Below, in pieces: positions 47,201 through 57,911 of a stretch of DNA of 64,000 bases. The translations under genes were made by a program, and so were the position numbers. The stretch spans positions 32,295,645 to 32,359,644 of the forward strand of contig JAJEKV010000002.1 of the NCBI GenBank assembly GCA_021234155.1. Direction: 5' to 3'. Numbering within the stretch: position 1 is the first letter of the stretch; every line of letters begins with the position of its first letter. Under the pieces are notes generated by a model. That model was not told the DNA's origin and made no database searches. It was given only the letters and a program-made list of their open reading frames with translations. The DNA comes from Isoetes taiwanensis. Lineage: Eukaryota; Streptophyta; Lycopodiopsida; Isoetales; Isoetaceae.

Positions 47201-48136
47201 TTAGTCATCTCCTTTATTCTATTCTCACAGTTGGAATTAACTTCCAAATCCTTGCTGATTTTTTCAATGGCAGCTTCTAATTCTTGCAAATCGGCCTTTA
47301 AACAATCAATGGGAATCATTAGAGCATCTAAGTCAGCAATATAACTTGATTTCTCCTCCTCTAAATGGGATGCCAAAGCTATTTGCACATCAGTTGGCTT
47401 CCCGCTTGCTTTTAAACCTGCCATAATCTTTGAAGCTGCTCACATATTTTTGCATCTTTATTCTGCACAAGTCTTGTCAAGAAGCTCTTATCACTCTCAT
47501 GCTTCAACAGTTCAATTTCCATTGTTTTTCTTTTCTCTTTTAAAGTCTGTATTTCATCAAGCATGGAGGCAGAATCTAATGCTCTTCTTTCCCTCCACCT
47601 TTTCATCATTTCCAACTGCTGCCCCAATTCTACCTGAGGCATACATTTAATAGCTTTAACATTGGAAGACTTTACTGTAGCTAATTCTGTCAGGTCAGAT
47701 TCTTTTTGAGAGCCTTTTGAATGAAGACTTGCACTTGCTTTCACCTCATCTTACTCCTTTGTAATGAAGTGCATATGCTGGGGCAAAATACTGGAATGTG
47801 ATGATTTGCAATGTCCTTCCTACAAAAAACAGAAAAAAAATCTGGCATCCAAATATTAATCCTGCACTCTTGATAACCCCTAACAGCAGGGGCTTCAGAA
47901 CCCCAAACATCCTACACTATTTGCACTAGCCCTGGAAACATGCTATCAAAATTGTTGCTCCTAAGCTGCCTGATGCTTACCTTGTCAAACTCGGGCGGCA
48001 AGACCTCCCGATCTGAAGAAGACCCACTCTTGAGTTTTCGGGCAGTAGTTCTAGTGGGAGACCTTGGCATGGGCTTTACAGGTTTGTTGCGAGGAGATTT
48101 CCTTGGAGATGTCTTTGTTCCAAGCTGCTTCGTCAT
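44275..48136 (-). CDS. multi-exon gene with C-terminal Ulp1-like (C48) protease domain
   Basis: Last three exons are clear and in phase: 45005-44745, 44673-44481 and 44400-44275 (stop TGA). They encode NDHFVLAVFTLAP (catalytic His), AIHVLNPLTGYATNEKAIKG (Asn where Asp is usual), RVEVPQQPDLTSCGLYVMGL (Gln and catalytic Cys) and ITSKWFSHEYAMSQRQFLID. Upstream exon-like blocks: 45623-45473 (YDDSMEADDVEEALEIAAKA, basic end), several short acidic or Pro/Thr-rich pieces to 46.3 kb, coiled coils at 47.75-47.1 kb (MLDEIQTLKEKRKTMEIELL; LKADLQELEAAIEKISKDLE), and a first exon 48136-47981 with a basic Ser/Pro/Thr-rich start (TSPRKSPRNKPVKPMPRSPT) before GTAAGC. A TAA near 47751 must be spliced out or marks decay. 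Ulp1 proteases cut SUMO; such domains ride on plant DNA transposons. The gene converges on the DUF7869 gene, 235 bases apart. Confidence 0.65.
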
Positions 48137-48927
48137 GATTTCTTCCCTGGTGCTTCAGTTCTCTGAAAATGCAAGCTTTTGGCTATGGAGGTCCTGATCT
48201 TGGCTATGGTGGTTCAAATATGGATGTCAAGCTTTCGGCTATGGAGGTTCGAGCGGGAGGGAGTTTGAACAGAGAGCGGGAGGAGAGTTCAAAATTATTT
48301 GCCCTATTAATGATTCATTCTAAGAATAATAATTTCTGGGGGGGAGGGATTTCCTTACATTTTGAATTTGTAAATGTAAAATACTGGCACTTTTTTTGCC
48401 CACCCTTTCATGCTTCTACCCTACTTAGAGATTGTCAATGAATGTGTCATTGAAGCAATTGATTTACTAAATTCTTTCATACATGCTCTTCATTTCATTC
48501 ATGGTGGATGACTACTCTACCATAGCTTGTCTAGGTTCAAGGAAATGGACCCGTGTTTTGATTATATCTTGATGCAACAGGCATTTGTATATCTAAATGC
48601 TGGTGCAACTATAAATAAGGAGCTGATAAATTGCTTCCAATGCACAAAGTACTTGAGGTTTGCACACGGTTGCGATCTGCAATAGACATACCAGTGACAA
48701 CAACATCTTACTATGTTAGACGAGAATTGCAACGAGTAGAACAGACCAATTTTGGTCGATGCAATTTCTGTCAAGGTAGTTTTTTGAGGCATAGTTAGTA
48801 GAAAACATGTTAACCCCCAATTGGCTAACATGTACTACTTACTAATGCCTAATATCTTGGCTTGCAAGTAAGAGGTTCTAGGTTGCATATACTCTACTAA
48901 TGGATTCCTCTACTAGTGGATTGATTT
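48137..48927. other. non-coding
   Basis: No gene recognised. Near 48170-48260 the phrase CTTTTGGCTATGGAGGT(C/T) recurs in variants (TTTTGGCTATGGAGG, TTGGCTATGGTGG, TTTCGGCTATGGAGG), a small decayed repeat at the 5' side of the Ulp1-like gene. Confidence 0.4.
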
Positions 48928-49235
48928 CATTGGAAGGTTGCATATACATTTGAGTAGCAAAATAGTTCTTAATAACAATCACTTTATGGGAGTGTGCTTG
49001 GTTTTTTCCTCACATACAAAAGGCCTTGTTTCATCGAAGCATGGAACTAATGCTGAAGGAAGTGGTACATGATAATGCATCCTTAGTCTCGCGCTCAATT
49101 GAGATACAATTATTTATGTGAGATAGAGAATGCCTTGTTGATGATAGAAGGAGGATGTTTGGGCACTCCTCCATATCTAGCTTGTGTATATTTGACATCT
49201 CATCTATATCTAGCTTGAGGACTAGATTTCATCTG
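48928..49235 (+). repeat. dispersed repeat, first copy at 29448
   Basis: Second, shorter copy of the repeat described at 29448-29860; it lacks about 90 bases near its start. Confidence 0.75.
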
Positions 49236-49339
49236 TAATCGTTACAAGAGAAAAGAGTTATTAGCATCAGATGGATATTTTTGGTGTTTTTTAAGGTGAA
49301 AACAGTGTCCTGTAGTTAATTGCAATGGTTATGGTTCAA

Positions 49340-49735
49340 CTAATTCTCTGCTACTAATTCTGATGCTATGTCTGACTCTAAGGATGATGGTATATCATGT
49401 AACCAAGTTGATGCTATAACTAATGCTATAGATGACGCATGAGCTGGTGCAAGCATACGTATCATCTGACTCTACTCCTGACGTAAAAATTGACGCTACA
49501 TATGACTCTAATATAGGTACTAGATCTAACTCTAGGCCTGACTTTATGTCTGACTTTAACATTGAGCTCTAATTCTGACTCTATAGTGACTCTAGTAACG
49601 CTATCATTGCTTCTAATTTTGACTCTACCATTGACTCTATATTTGATACCTCTATTGCCTCTATATCTAGCCATATGTCTAACTCTAGATTTATTGCTAT
49701 CATTGTCTCTATGTCTGACTCTATATCATGGACTT
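49340..49735 (+). repeat. degenerate GACTCTA-rich array
   Basis: The words TCTGACTCTA, TTGACTCTA and ATGTCTAACTCTA recur about twenty times at spacings near multiples of 6, mostly 12 bases. Read as protein it would be Ser/Asp-rich (MSDSKDDGIS, SNFDSTIDSIFD), but stops interrupt every frame. Confidence 0.7.
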
Positions 49736-49869
49736 ATATAGCATGGACTCTAATGAGTCATGTCTTTACTATTCATTGTAAACTTTTTGAATTACCCCAT
49801 ATGCATATATACCAAGGGAGAACCATCCATCTATGTAAAGAACCATTTGCCTCTACACTTTTAATGTAA

Positions 49870-51298
49870 ACACTCCTTTCTCAGTGCCTAGTGCCTAGCA
49901 TCAACGCTTTCTAACATTAGTATCCAGCTCTCCTAGCACCTAGGTTCGTCTAGTGTCACATAAATTGCACAGGAGATAGAATCAAAAAGAAGCCCACTAG
50001 GGTTTTTGCCCACAAGAGTTTTTTCTACTAGGGTTTTACCGAGTTGGCTTTAAGTTGCACAAAAGACGTTTTATATCTCTGTTTATAAATCCATATGCTC
50101 TAAATGAGCATTATGCAACTTTTCTGCCCTGTTTTAATTTGCCCAAAAACTTGTGCGGAGGACGTTTGAAAATCCCTATTTTTATTCCAGGCATCTAAAG
50201 TGAGCTTTGCAGAATCTTCTATCTTATCGTAATTTTCTTGCTCTAAAAAGTGGCATGAAGGGTGTTCCAGAGCCCCTGGTTCACCATGAATGAAAGGGGC
50301 CCCTAATAAGATGAGATTCAGTATACAAATGGCCAGGAAAATGCCACCTCTTAAGGAATTTTTACTCAAACAGGAGGTCCCCCATCCCATGAGTGCTTGG
50401 TCTAGTGCACAACTCCATGGTCAGGTGCCAGCTAATCTAGCGTCCCCATAGATTTACCTTCTTCTCTTTTTGGTCTATTAGGGCCACTTGGGATTGGTGA
50501 CCAGAGCACTTTAGACTACAAGACCAATGTTTTCCATCTACCCTTCATGACCAGATGTGGATTATTCATTCTGGAGGAGAAATGATAACCACATCTATGA
50601 CTGTATCTATTTAGAGATGGATAAAATTGTTACATTTAATACAGGCCTTGGTTCCAGAATGTATGAGAACAAATGACACTTCAGTGTAGATGTACGAGTT
50701 AGAGTTATGGCCACAGACTGAGGCATTATACTGAGGTTGGACCTACCAAAGTATCAGAGTAGGTGGATAGAATAGACATTTCCATACAAATGTCGATGAT
50801 GACTTGTTGAATACTAGACATGAAGAGATTCCCATCTCTAAGACATGCAGGTCACCAGAGGATGTGAACCTGCATATCGTTGGTATTGAGAAAATAAGAG
50901 GTCATCCTATGACAGATGAGGTGGTGCAATTTTTCATACAAATGATGCACATAAAAGCAGATGGCATCATCTCGGCACGTCAGGTTGGAGCCGCATGGCC
51001 CGACTGCCTATGTCACCTCCTAGTTCATTTTTGTGATGTCATCTCTCGGCTCCATATCTGGAGCATGGCAATCATCTAAAAGGGACCACCTTCTCCATTC
51101 AAGAGGATCTCACCCCCAGCACAATAGACAGAAGGAGAAATTATATCGGATATGCAAAGCTCGCCTGCAATGGAGGTCTCGGCAGTGTCAAAGGAGATCA
51201 GACTGTCATTAGGAATCAATGGCCTTCTAATCCATGTATGTATAGCCCTAATCTTCTTTCTTTTGTCTATAATTATTATTTGTTTGTGTGTTCTTGAT
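49870..51298. other. no gene recognised
   Basis: Repeat-like prose with words such as CCTAGTGCCTAGC near 49890 and an ACTAGGGTTTT(T/A) pair near 49997 and 50028. An open frame at 50804-51079 (DVNLHIVGIEKIRGHPMTDE) has no family features. Confidence 0.35.
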
Positions 51299-52212
51299 TT
51301 TTTTTTTTTGGGAAGGATAAAAATAAAATTTAATTAATATGATTCAAAGTACATAAAGAGCAATTATAGGAGAATAGGAGGACCCTCGCCCAAGCCGACG
51401 TACTCAGAAGACAGCTTAAATATCATAAACACGCTTTACTTTACCCCTATAGAAGGCACTCTCTACAATGTTAAGCATCCTTTCCCCAAGAGCAGCTTTG
51501 AACTGTTATTTCTGATTGGATGCCCAGAAGAACCTCTTGACTGCGCAATGTATCGTGGAATAGTCCTTGGACCCAGTTCCATGTGAAGCAGCATTGCATG
51601 TCAGTTGGAATGTAGATTAAGAGCTCCACTTCATCGGCGTATATGAGCTGCCTAATTATGTGGTGTAGGAGCTGGATTTCTGGTCCCTGTGTTTAGCGAG
51701 CCAATCTTGCAATTGATCCATATACAGGCCAAAGAGCATTGAAGAGAGTGGACATTTTTGGCAGACTAATGCTGCTGACAACAAGCGGTCCTGACGGTAA
51801 TCAATTGGCTTGAGCATGTCTCGTACAACCTGTATATCACGTTTTGCAAAACTATATGGGCCTCCAACTGCTTCAATCCCACAAAGTTATCCCACGGCAC
51901 AGTGTCAAAAGCTTTTGCAAAATCAACAAAGCAACAGTACAGGTCTTGCCGGCGATTCCTGCTATCTTCAACCAAGGTCCGCAGAGTGAATATGTGATCA
52001 ATGATGGAGTGTCGTGGCATGAATCCTGCCTGCATAAGAGCCCTCTCTTCTGCTTCCTCTGCCCACATTGTTAACCGTTGCTCGAGAATGCCGTCTAGCA
52101 ATTTTGCAAAGAGCAAATTGACCATGATGGTGCATTAATGAGCCAGGCAATTAAGGTCACTAGCCTTGTATATGGGAACAACCCTGCTAGTGGTCCACTA
52201 TGGGGAGAATCT
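51299..52212 (-). mobile_element. LINE (non-LTR) 3' part: reverse transcriptase and poly(A)
   Basis: Minus-strand text reads SRVVPIYKASDLNCLAH, then NLLFAKLLDGILEQRLTMWA, then QAGFMPRHSIIDHIFTLRTL (RT motifs 1-2), then CCFVDFAKAFDTVPWDNF (motif A region). After a frame change come KCPLSSMLFGLYMDQLQDWL (motif B, QGCPLSP-like) and QLIYADEVELL (motif C, altered from YADD). Stops and frame changes show it is dead. The 3' end runs into AAATTTTATTTTTATCCTTCCC and a 12-base poly(A) read on the minus strand (T-run 51299-51310). Its upstream half continues beyond the LTR insertion at 54628. Confidence 0.85.
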
Positions 52213-52532
52213 TGTAGTGTGTCTTATCTTGACTATTTTTGTATGATGTGCTTAAATTTGTGAAATGAATGGATAAATTAAGAATTATATGGGTGTAATT
52301 TGGAGAAAATATAAGAAATGCACAAATATTGTGGAGGAAGCATTTATATTGCATTGAGATGGAACTTATGGACTTGAAAGGGTATTAAAGTCCTTATATG
52401 ATATTTTTCAACGGTTAGAGTTGTGATGAGGTGGCATGATCTAGAAGGACATGTAAGTTATTGGAGATCCTATGGAGATTGTTCAAAGATGAAGGGCTGA
52501 GATTTGTTGTGTACATTTTAAGAGAGGGGTAC

Positions 52533-52533
<1 letters not shown>

Positions 52534-52595
<62 letters not shown>
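52534..52595 (+). repeat. (CT)n microsatellite, left tract
   Basis: Pure CT repeat of about 31 units inside the 5' LTR; absent from the 3' LTR. Confidence 0.97.
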
Positions 52596-52598
<3 letters not shown>

Positions 52599-52837
52599 TT
52601 GGCCTAGTGGTTAGTCCACTCTCTCTAGCACATTGAGGTCTCTCTGTTGAACCTCACTAGGATCTTCTCATCTTAGGACCTTTGGCCCTGGTATCCTTGT
52701 AGGGGCGATGCTCTCTTGAAGGGGATTGCAAGAACATGCCATAGCACATTGAGGGGTCTCGTGATGTCCTAAGGGATCTTAGGGCTAGCCCCCCTGTATC
52801 CTTGTGGGGGGACGTAAAAATACACCTTCTTTCCTTC
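52596..52837 (+). mobile_element. tRNA-derived SINE-like insert
   Basis: The segment begins GTGTTGGCCTAGTGGTTAG, close to a tRNA box A (TRGCNNAGYNGG), and has GTTGAACCTC about 45 bases on, a weak box B. It sits exactly between the two CT tracts and is absent from the 3' LTR. The second half repeats words of the first (AGCACATTGAGG, GGATCTT, TATCCTTGT(A/G)GGGG), so the unit may be dimeric. There is no clear 3' poly(A)/T tail beyond GACGTAAAAATAC. Confidence 0.5.
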
Positions 52838-52852
52838 CTCTCTCTCTCTCCT

Positions 52853-52917
<65 letters not shown>
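52838..52917 (+). repeat. (CT)n microsatellite, right tract
   Basis: CT repeat with a CCTTCTTT interruption near its left end, inside the 5' LTR. Confidence 0.97.
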
Positions 52918-52921
<4 letters not shown>

Positions 52922-53982
52922 TTGAAGAGATTATCTATTGTATAGAGTGTTCCATGGAAGACGCAAATAATTATGAGGACGATGAATCTCTAGATTATCT
53001 TGATTATGTATTTGATCTCTTGTTCCATTCTTCAAATTCTTCTCTTCAATTCTTGCGTCTTGCCTTTTGAGTGCTTGCTGGTAGAGGTGGCGCAGCCAGA
53101 TGCATATATTTTGCATTCTGCTCAACTTGGGTTTTGTTCATTATGTTAGATTACATAAAGTGGGGGCATTCCGAGCATAACAGCATTCCATTAGCATAAT
53201 TTTTATGATGGCAATTTTCATCACGTGTAGCAGCAGAAGCAGAAATGAGTTTCAGACTTCTTTTTTCCTCCAAGATCAAAATCATGATATGAAGCAAAGT
53301 AAGAGGTTCGATTCTGTAGACTTCAACATTTTTAAAATGTAAGTTCAACTATTGTAATTTTTTCTAAGATACCCGAGTTCCTTATATATTGCTAAGTGAA
53401 GACATGCTTTTCTCCAGCATATGTTTGTGTATTATTGAAGAGAGCTTTTTGAAGATCACATTCTAGCATCACCTGGAACACGATACTTTTTGAAGATGTT
53501 AACTTACTTCATTATGAAGTTGAAGATAAGGTTTTAAGCAAGAGATGAATGCCCCATGTATTTATTCTTCTAAAGTCTATTTTGAAGTCCAAGATAGAAA
53601 ATCGGCACAATGGTCAGTATTTTGCTTTTGCAATTTACGAAGTCCAATATTTAAGTTATTAGGCATTGATAGAAGTTGAACAAATCTTTTATTTTTTTAC
53701 TTTGTGTTATGGATGGCATTATGAATGTCAATAGAGCGAGGCTGCCACTGACTTGGATGAGACTTGCCAACCCTATGGTTGAAGAGAAAATGATGTTAGA
53801 AGTTTTTAGTATTTTTTTTCCCTTGGAAGATTTCTATAGATGCTTTTGAAGACATGAAGACATTTGGATATTAAGTTTTGTTAAGTTGTGATGCCATTTT
53901 TATGACCTACTTTTGAGGACCAAGTTGAAGACATGAAGATCAAATAGAAGTTTTTGAAGAATTCATCGGGACGATGAATACT

Positions 53983-53997
53983 CTTGGGGGAGAATAA
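53983..53997 (+). promoter_or_regulatory. polypurine tract of the LTR element
   Basis: CTTGGGGGAGAATAA directly precedes the 3' LTR TGTAG. It would prime plus-strand DNA synthesis; the form GGGGGAGAAT is common in copia elements. Confidence 0.75.
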
Positions 53998-54627
53998 TGT
54001 AGAGTGTTTTATCTTGACTATTTTTGTATGATGTGCTTAAATTTGTGAAATGTATAGATAAATGAAGAACTACATGGGTGTAATTTGGAGAAAATGTAAG
54101 AGATGTGCAAATATTGTGGAGGAAGCATTTATATTGCATTGAAATGGAACTTATGGACTTGAGGGGGTATTAAAGTCCTTATATAATATTTTTCAATGGT
54201 TAGAGTTGTGATGAGGTGGCATGATCTGGAAGCACATATAAGTTATTGGAGATCCTATGGTGAAGATTGTTCAAAGATGAAGAGCTAAAATTTGTTGCGT
54301 AAGTTTTAAGAGAGGGGTACGGCTCCTCATTTTCACTCCCTTTTTTTCACGCTTGCTCTTTGAAGAGATTATCTATTGTATAGAGTGTTCCATGGAAGAA
54401 ACAAATAATGATGAGGAGGATGAACCTCCAGATTATCTTGATTATTATTTGGTTGTGCAATTGAGGTGTATTTGATCTCTTATTCCATTCTTCAAATTCT
54501 TCTCTTCAATTCTTGTGTCTTGCTTTTTGAGTGCTTGCCGGTAGAGTGCGGCACAGCCTGATGCATATATTTTGCATTCTGCTTAGCTGGGCTTAGCTTA
54601 GGTTTTGTTTCATTATGTTGGATTACA
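53998..54627 (+). repeat. 3' LTR
   Basis: 630 bases, TGTAG...GATTACA, without the CT/SINE expansion of the 5' LTR; otherwise collinear, with scattered substitutions and short indels. Confidence 0.9.
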
Positions 54628-55490
54628 AAGCCTTATTAAACAATGCCATTAGGATGGGTACCATCGGAGGCGCATCCCATTTGAGCAACTCCGCCTGCAT
54701 GTCGTCCATTCGTCTTATCATTGGCGAGACGCTGCAAGCTCTTAGGGACATCGGCCTCTGTGATGACTAGTGTTGACGGTCCAGGACATACAACATTTCT
54801 TGCTGATGTTCCAAAATGTATCTAGCTTTCTTTCCCTTGAGAAAGGTGTAGTATTCTCTAATCGTAAGTGGACGCAATGCTGGATCAGTGACTGTCGAAT
54901 CCAATATTTAAGCTCTCTACACTCGTCATCAAACCATTGGTTGCAAGGAAAGGTTGTATCTCCCAAAGGTCGTTGTGGGCAGCTTCTTCCAAAGCATCTA
55001 TCAACAGCAATCATAAGCACATTGATTAACTAGGTAGTCTGTTGTTGTAGCATGGGGAGTTGCTGTATTCTCTCTAGGTCAGTTGTGACCATCACGATAT
55101 AGGCCTCTGCATAGTCGTAATCTAAGCGCAACTGAGGCACACGAGGCGTTAGAGCAAATGGCATGTGAACACTCTGCCAATCCATCTAGGAGGATGGTTT
55201 GATGGTCAAAATCAACTTCTTCATGTCTACTATCTATACCAACGCAAAGGTGGATAAGCATGTGCAAACCCTGCTCTGCCAGCATTACATAGTCAACAAC
55301 ATTGGAGCCGCCTGCTCTGGTTCTCTTGGCTACAAGTGTAGCTGCTCGAGGATGGCCACTATGCTAGTCCATTGCAAATTACCAAATCAAAGATATTGCA
55401 TAGCTAAAGCAACTGGCTGGATGTTTGTAGTCTGACAGAGAAGACTGCCAGCAAGTTCACGGCCACTTATAGACCAGAATTGGGCATAAG
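54628..55490 (-). mobile_element. LINE 5' part: endonuclease end and linker
   Basis: Minus-strand text reads FDLVICNGL and SNVVDYVMLAEQGLHMLIHL, typical of the C-terminal half of LINE apurinic-type endonuclease (LxxLVIxNG...SxxDYV), though the later SDHxP box is altered to DFDHQTILLDG. It continues CNQWFDDECRELKYWIRQ, the endonuclease-RT linker, then DVPKSLQRLANDKTNG and LQAELLKWDAPPMVPILMAL plus FNKA, which stops at the 3' LTR edge. The RT part at 52212 resumes with FSP-stop-WTTSRVVPIYKA, as expected for one interrupted LINE. Many stops; dead. Confidence 0.8.
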
Positions 55491-55722
55491 GACTTAAGTC
55501 ATCGAAACCATTAGATTTCGATGACAGGACCCTTACACTTTAGATGTCATTCAATCCATTATTTCCTGTACCATTAGATAGCAGCCTCTCATAAATAAAG
55601 ACCTCGATTTATGTGCCAGCATAATTCTCTACTTATTCTACGTTTCTTGAGATGGCCAGACCAAAGGTGTTAGTTAGAAGGCGCTTCAGATTCCGGCGCC
55701 ATCCATCTCCTTCGTCTTCTTC
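55491..55722. other. possible remainder of the LINE 5' region
   Basis: Minus-strand text near 55500-55430 (QFWSISGRELAGSLLC) could be a diverged part of the endonuclease; beyond it nothing is recognisable. Confidence 0.3.
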
Positions 55723-56004
55723 TTGGATTTGGGCATGTCGGAGGGGAGTGTAAACTCTTCATGCACTGTTGAAGAAAATGAGTTTTCTGTGCTTAATCAC
55801 AGAAAGACTCATAACTCAATCACTGCACAAGCTTTGGTGCAGTACTTAGACATGGGCATTCGAGTGGCGCCCAAGCTCTTCAACTGGGCTATGAACGCAC
55901 CAGTTCGGCAGAAAGTGCATGTGGAGTTCACCTTCGTCAAGATTTCTGGACATTGGGTTCTTATGGAAATAAAAACCCCTGAAACAAGCTGTGTTCCATG
56001 TTGA
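55723..56004 (+). CDS. small open frame, unknown
   Basis: A 93-codon frame, possibly starting at the third codon block (MSEGSVNSSCTVEENEFSVL). It contains TAQALVQYLDMGIRVAPKLF and VHVEFTFVKISGHWVLMEIK, well-formed protein text without low complexity. I do not recognise it. It stands between the LINE and the Myb/SANT remnant, opposite in strand to both. Confidence 0.3.
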   Translation: MDLGMSEGSVNSSCTVEENEFSVLNHRKTHNSITAQALVQYLDMGIRVAPKLFNWAMNAPVRQKVHVEFTFVKISGHWVLMEIKTPETSCVPC

Positions 56005-56453
56005 AGCCGGCTTCCTGTTTTTTCTTCTTCTTCTTCCATTTCTTAAGTTTTACATTTTTTTTTTTTTTTTTTTTGTATCTTCTGAATCCAGCTGTTGAGG
56101 AAGAACTATCTCTGGAACTCCCATTTTTGTAAAGAAATAGCATTCATGCTGATGTACATGCTAATGAATAGAAATGCAAAACATTATCCTGCAAATTGAT
56201 GTTATTTCTTCTTAATATTTCACTTTGTCACTAACACATTCTATAACAGGGACAAGGATTCTTGATCACACGAATTTGTGAACTCCACCCCAATAACAGT
56301 TAGAGAATAGAATGTTTTCCATTCCAATGGGATTTGCAGGACAAAGACACTACATCATGTGACAATAAAGAACAAAGATACAAAACCAAAGCAGACTTAA
56401 AATACTAAACGTACCTTCAATTTCCCTGTTTTGAAGCAGAAAGTTTATCAATT

Positions 56454-57316
56454 TCAAGCAAAGTGTCCTTGGTCATTTGGCAAATACTTTGTCATGATAG
56501 CCATGGATTCTGCAATTTTCAGACTATGAGAAGATCTCATTTCTTCCAGTTCTTTTACCAATTGAATTTTTCGCATGGATTCATCTTTCATGAACTTCAA
56601 TTTCTTGTCTTCTGCTGCCCCAAAACATGATGTCATTTCACTGATTCCAGATGCTATGTCCTCATCAATAGCCAATCTCGATCTCTTCTTCGAGACTGGC
56701 TTACCTGCAACTCCAGGCTGCATACAAGTTGCTGATCTGGGACTGATCTCATGCACACCCTCTTTATCAGTAGAAGTAGGAGTACTATTTGAATTTCTAC
56801 CATTGGTGTTCGGGGTTGAAGGTGTCTCAAGGGGTTCTGTGTTATTTGTTGGAAGCTTGAAGTATTTGAAATTTCAAACTGTTCTTCCTGGAATACAGAA
56901 TTGGTTCCAAAAGTATCATAGTATGAATCTGTCATAAAAGTTTTCTAGTATGATGAATGCATCTCTGCAGCATGGAAAGCTTCTTCCCCAAATGCACCAT
57001 CATCTCCAGCTCCAGAGAGATCTGTGTGATTCGTGCAACCTGTTCTCAATTCTTCCATTTTCTCACACCATTGCCAGGAAGAAGGCTCAGCTCCTGTTCT
57101 GTCTTCGGCATATTTTTCGTCTTGAATTTAGCTTGAAGCTTGTCCCATTTGTTCTTCAGCTGCCTCAATTCAACTAAACCTGGCACTATGGGTGTCAGTC
57201 TGTCTAAAATTTCTTTTCATTGGGAATTGGAAAGGTTGATGCTACCATTCTTATGTGCCTTGAATTCCATGAGATGGCTCAATAATGCATTAATGGCATT
57301 ATCAGACCAGTGTAGT
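56454..57316 (-). pseudogene. Myb/SANT-like DNA-binding protein (PIF/Harbinger-associated), decayed
   Basis: Minus-strand text starting at the right: WSDNAINALLSHLMEFKAHK and NGSINLSNS, stop, then VPGLVELRQLKNKWDKLQAK. This is the Myb/SANT-like trihelix fold (W...LL..H...K.NG, later LKNKWDxLxxxF). It continues through a diverged middle to KKRSRLAIDEDIASGISEMT and KSKDEEM-type charged helices (KLKFMKDESMRKIQLVKELE) at the C-terminus, the usual layout of the accessory ORF of PIF/Harbinger elements and of related plant proteins. At least two stops interrupt it. No Harbinger transposase is seen nearby. Confidence 0.65.
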
Positions 57317-57478
57317 CACGTACGTAGTGTACCATTCGGGTACAGTACGTCTTCTTACGTACTGTACGTTATTCGTACCTTAAAGGTTTTGCGTACTTTA
57401 AGTATGTTTAATAGCAGTTGTCTTATTTGGCGTACAGTACGTAAAGTACGTAGTGTACGTTATGTACGTACAGTACAC
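57315..57478. repeat. GTAC/ACGT palindrome-rich block
   Basis: About 160 bases with more than a dozen GTAC sites in words such as GTACAGTACGT, GTGTACGT and TACGTACAGTAC. 57340-57350 and 57357-57367 are exact inverted repeats with a 6-base loop, and GTACAGTACGT recurs at about 57432-57442. It lies directly upstream of the Myb/SANT remnant and might be a terminal or binding region of the same element. Confidence 0.8.
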
Positions 57479-57596
57479 ATATAAAAAACTTATTGTATTT
57501 TTAGTTTTTTTTTTACCATGGTAGTAATTAAGACCATTGTAAATACATAGTAGTGTTATACATGAGCACAAAAACAGAATAAGTTTTCTAAAAAGA

Positions 57597-57636
57597 CATT
57601 CCTAGGATGGGTCCTATGAAACAAGTAGTTGGCCGA
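57597..57636 (+). repeat. 40-bp direct repeat, left copy
   Basis: From CATTCCTAGGATGGGTCC to GTAGTTGGCCGA, identical to 58893-58932 (offset 1296). Confidence 0.95.
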
Positions 57637-57911
57637 AGTGAAGTGGTGTTCTCATTGAGCTTTGTAAAACATTGAGTACAAATGGATCCCTCACTAGGGA
57701 TAGATAAATTTGGAAATATGAACTTTAAATGCTCCGAAACTAGACAATCATCGAGAGCATAATGAAACTGAAGAGTACAACATAAAAAAAAAATGGTTTA
57801 ATCCGCCACTTGGTTGATGCAAAGTTGAGAAGACCCGGTGACTGCTCCTCAACGGGAAGAAGAACCACGCCTTCTTAGGTTTTTGAGGAAACCCAAGCAA
57901 ATAGTTGAAGC

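Larger units (their letters stand above)
52213..53155 (+). repeat. 5' LTR
   Basis: 943 bases, about 313 longer than the 3' LTR because of the insert and CT tracts at 52534-52917. Shared landmarks with the 3' LTR: TTATCTTGACTATTTTTGTA, GTGGAGGAAGCATTTATATT, AGATTATCTATTGTATAGAG and TGCATATATTTTGCATTCTG. Confidence 0.9.
52213..54627 (+). mobile_element. short LTR element inserted in the LINE
   Basis: LTRs at 52213-53155 and 53998-54627 begin TGTAG and end GATTACA (TG...CA). They align throughout except that the 5' LTR carries CT microsatellites and a SINE-like insert. The 842-base interior has no protein motif, so the element is non-autonomous or deleted, in the size range of TRIM-like elements. 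The polypurine tract CTTGGGGGAGAATAA abuts the 3' LTR, as in copia elements. Candidate target duplications are AATCT (52208-52212) and AAGCC (54628-54632), matching at three of five bases, consistent with age. Confidence 0.88.

Noticed and set aside
53281-53320. tRNA-like box B in the LTR element interior
   Set aside because: GAGGTTCGATTCTG is an isolated match without acceptor stem or box A.
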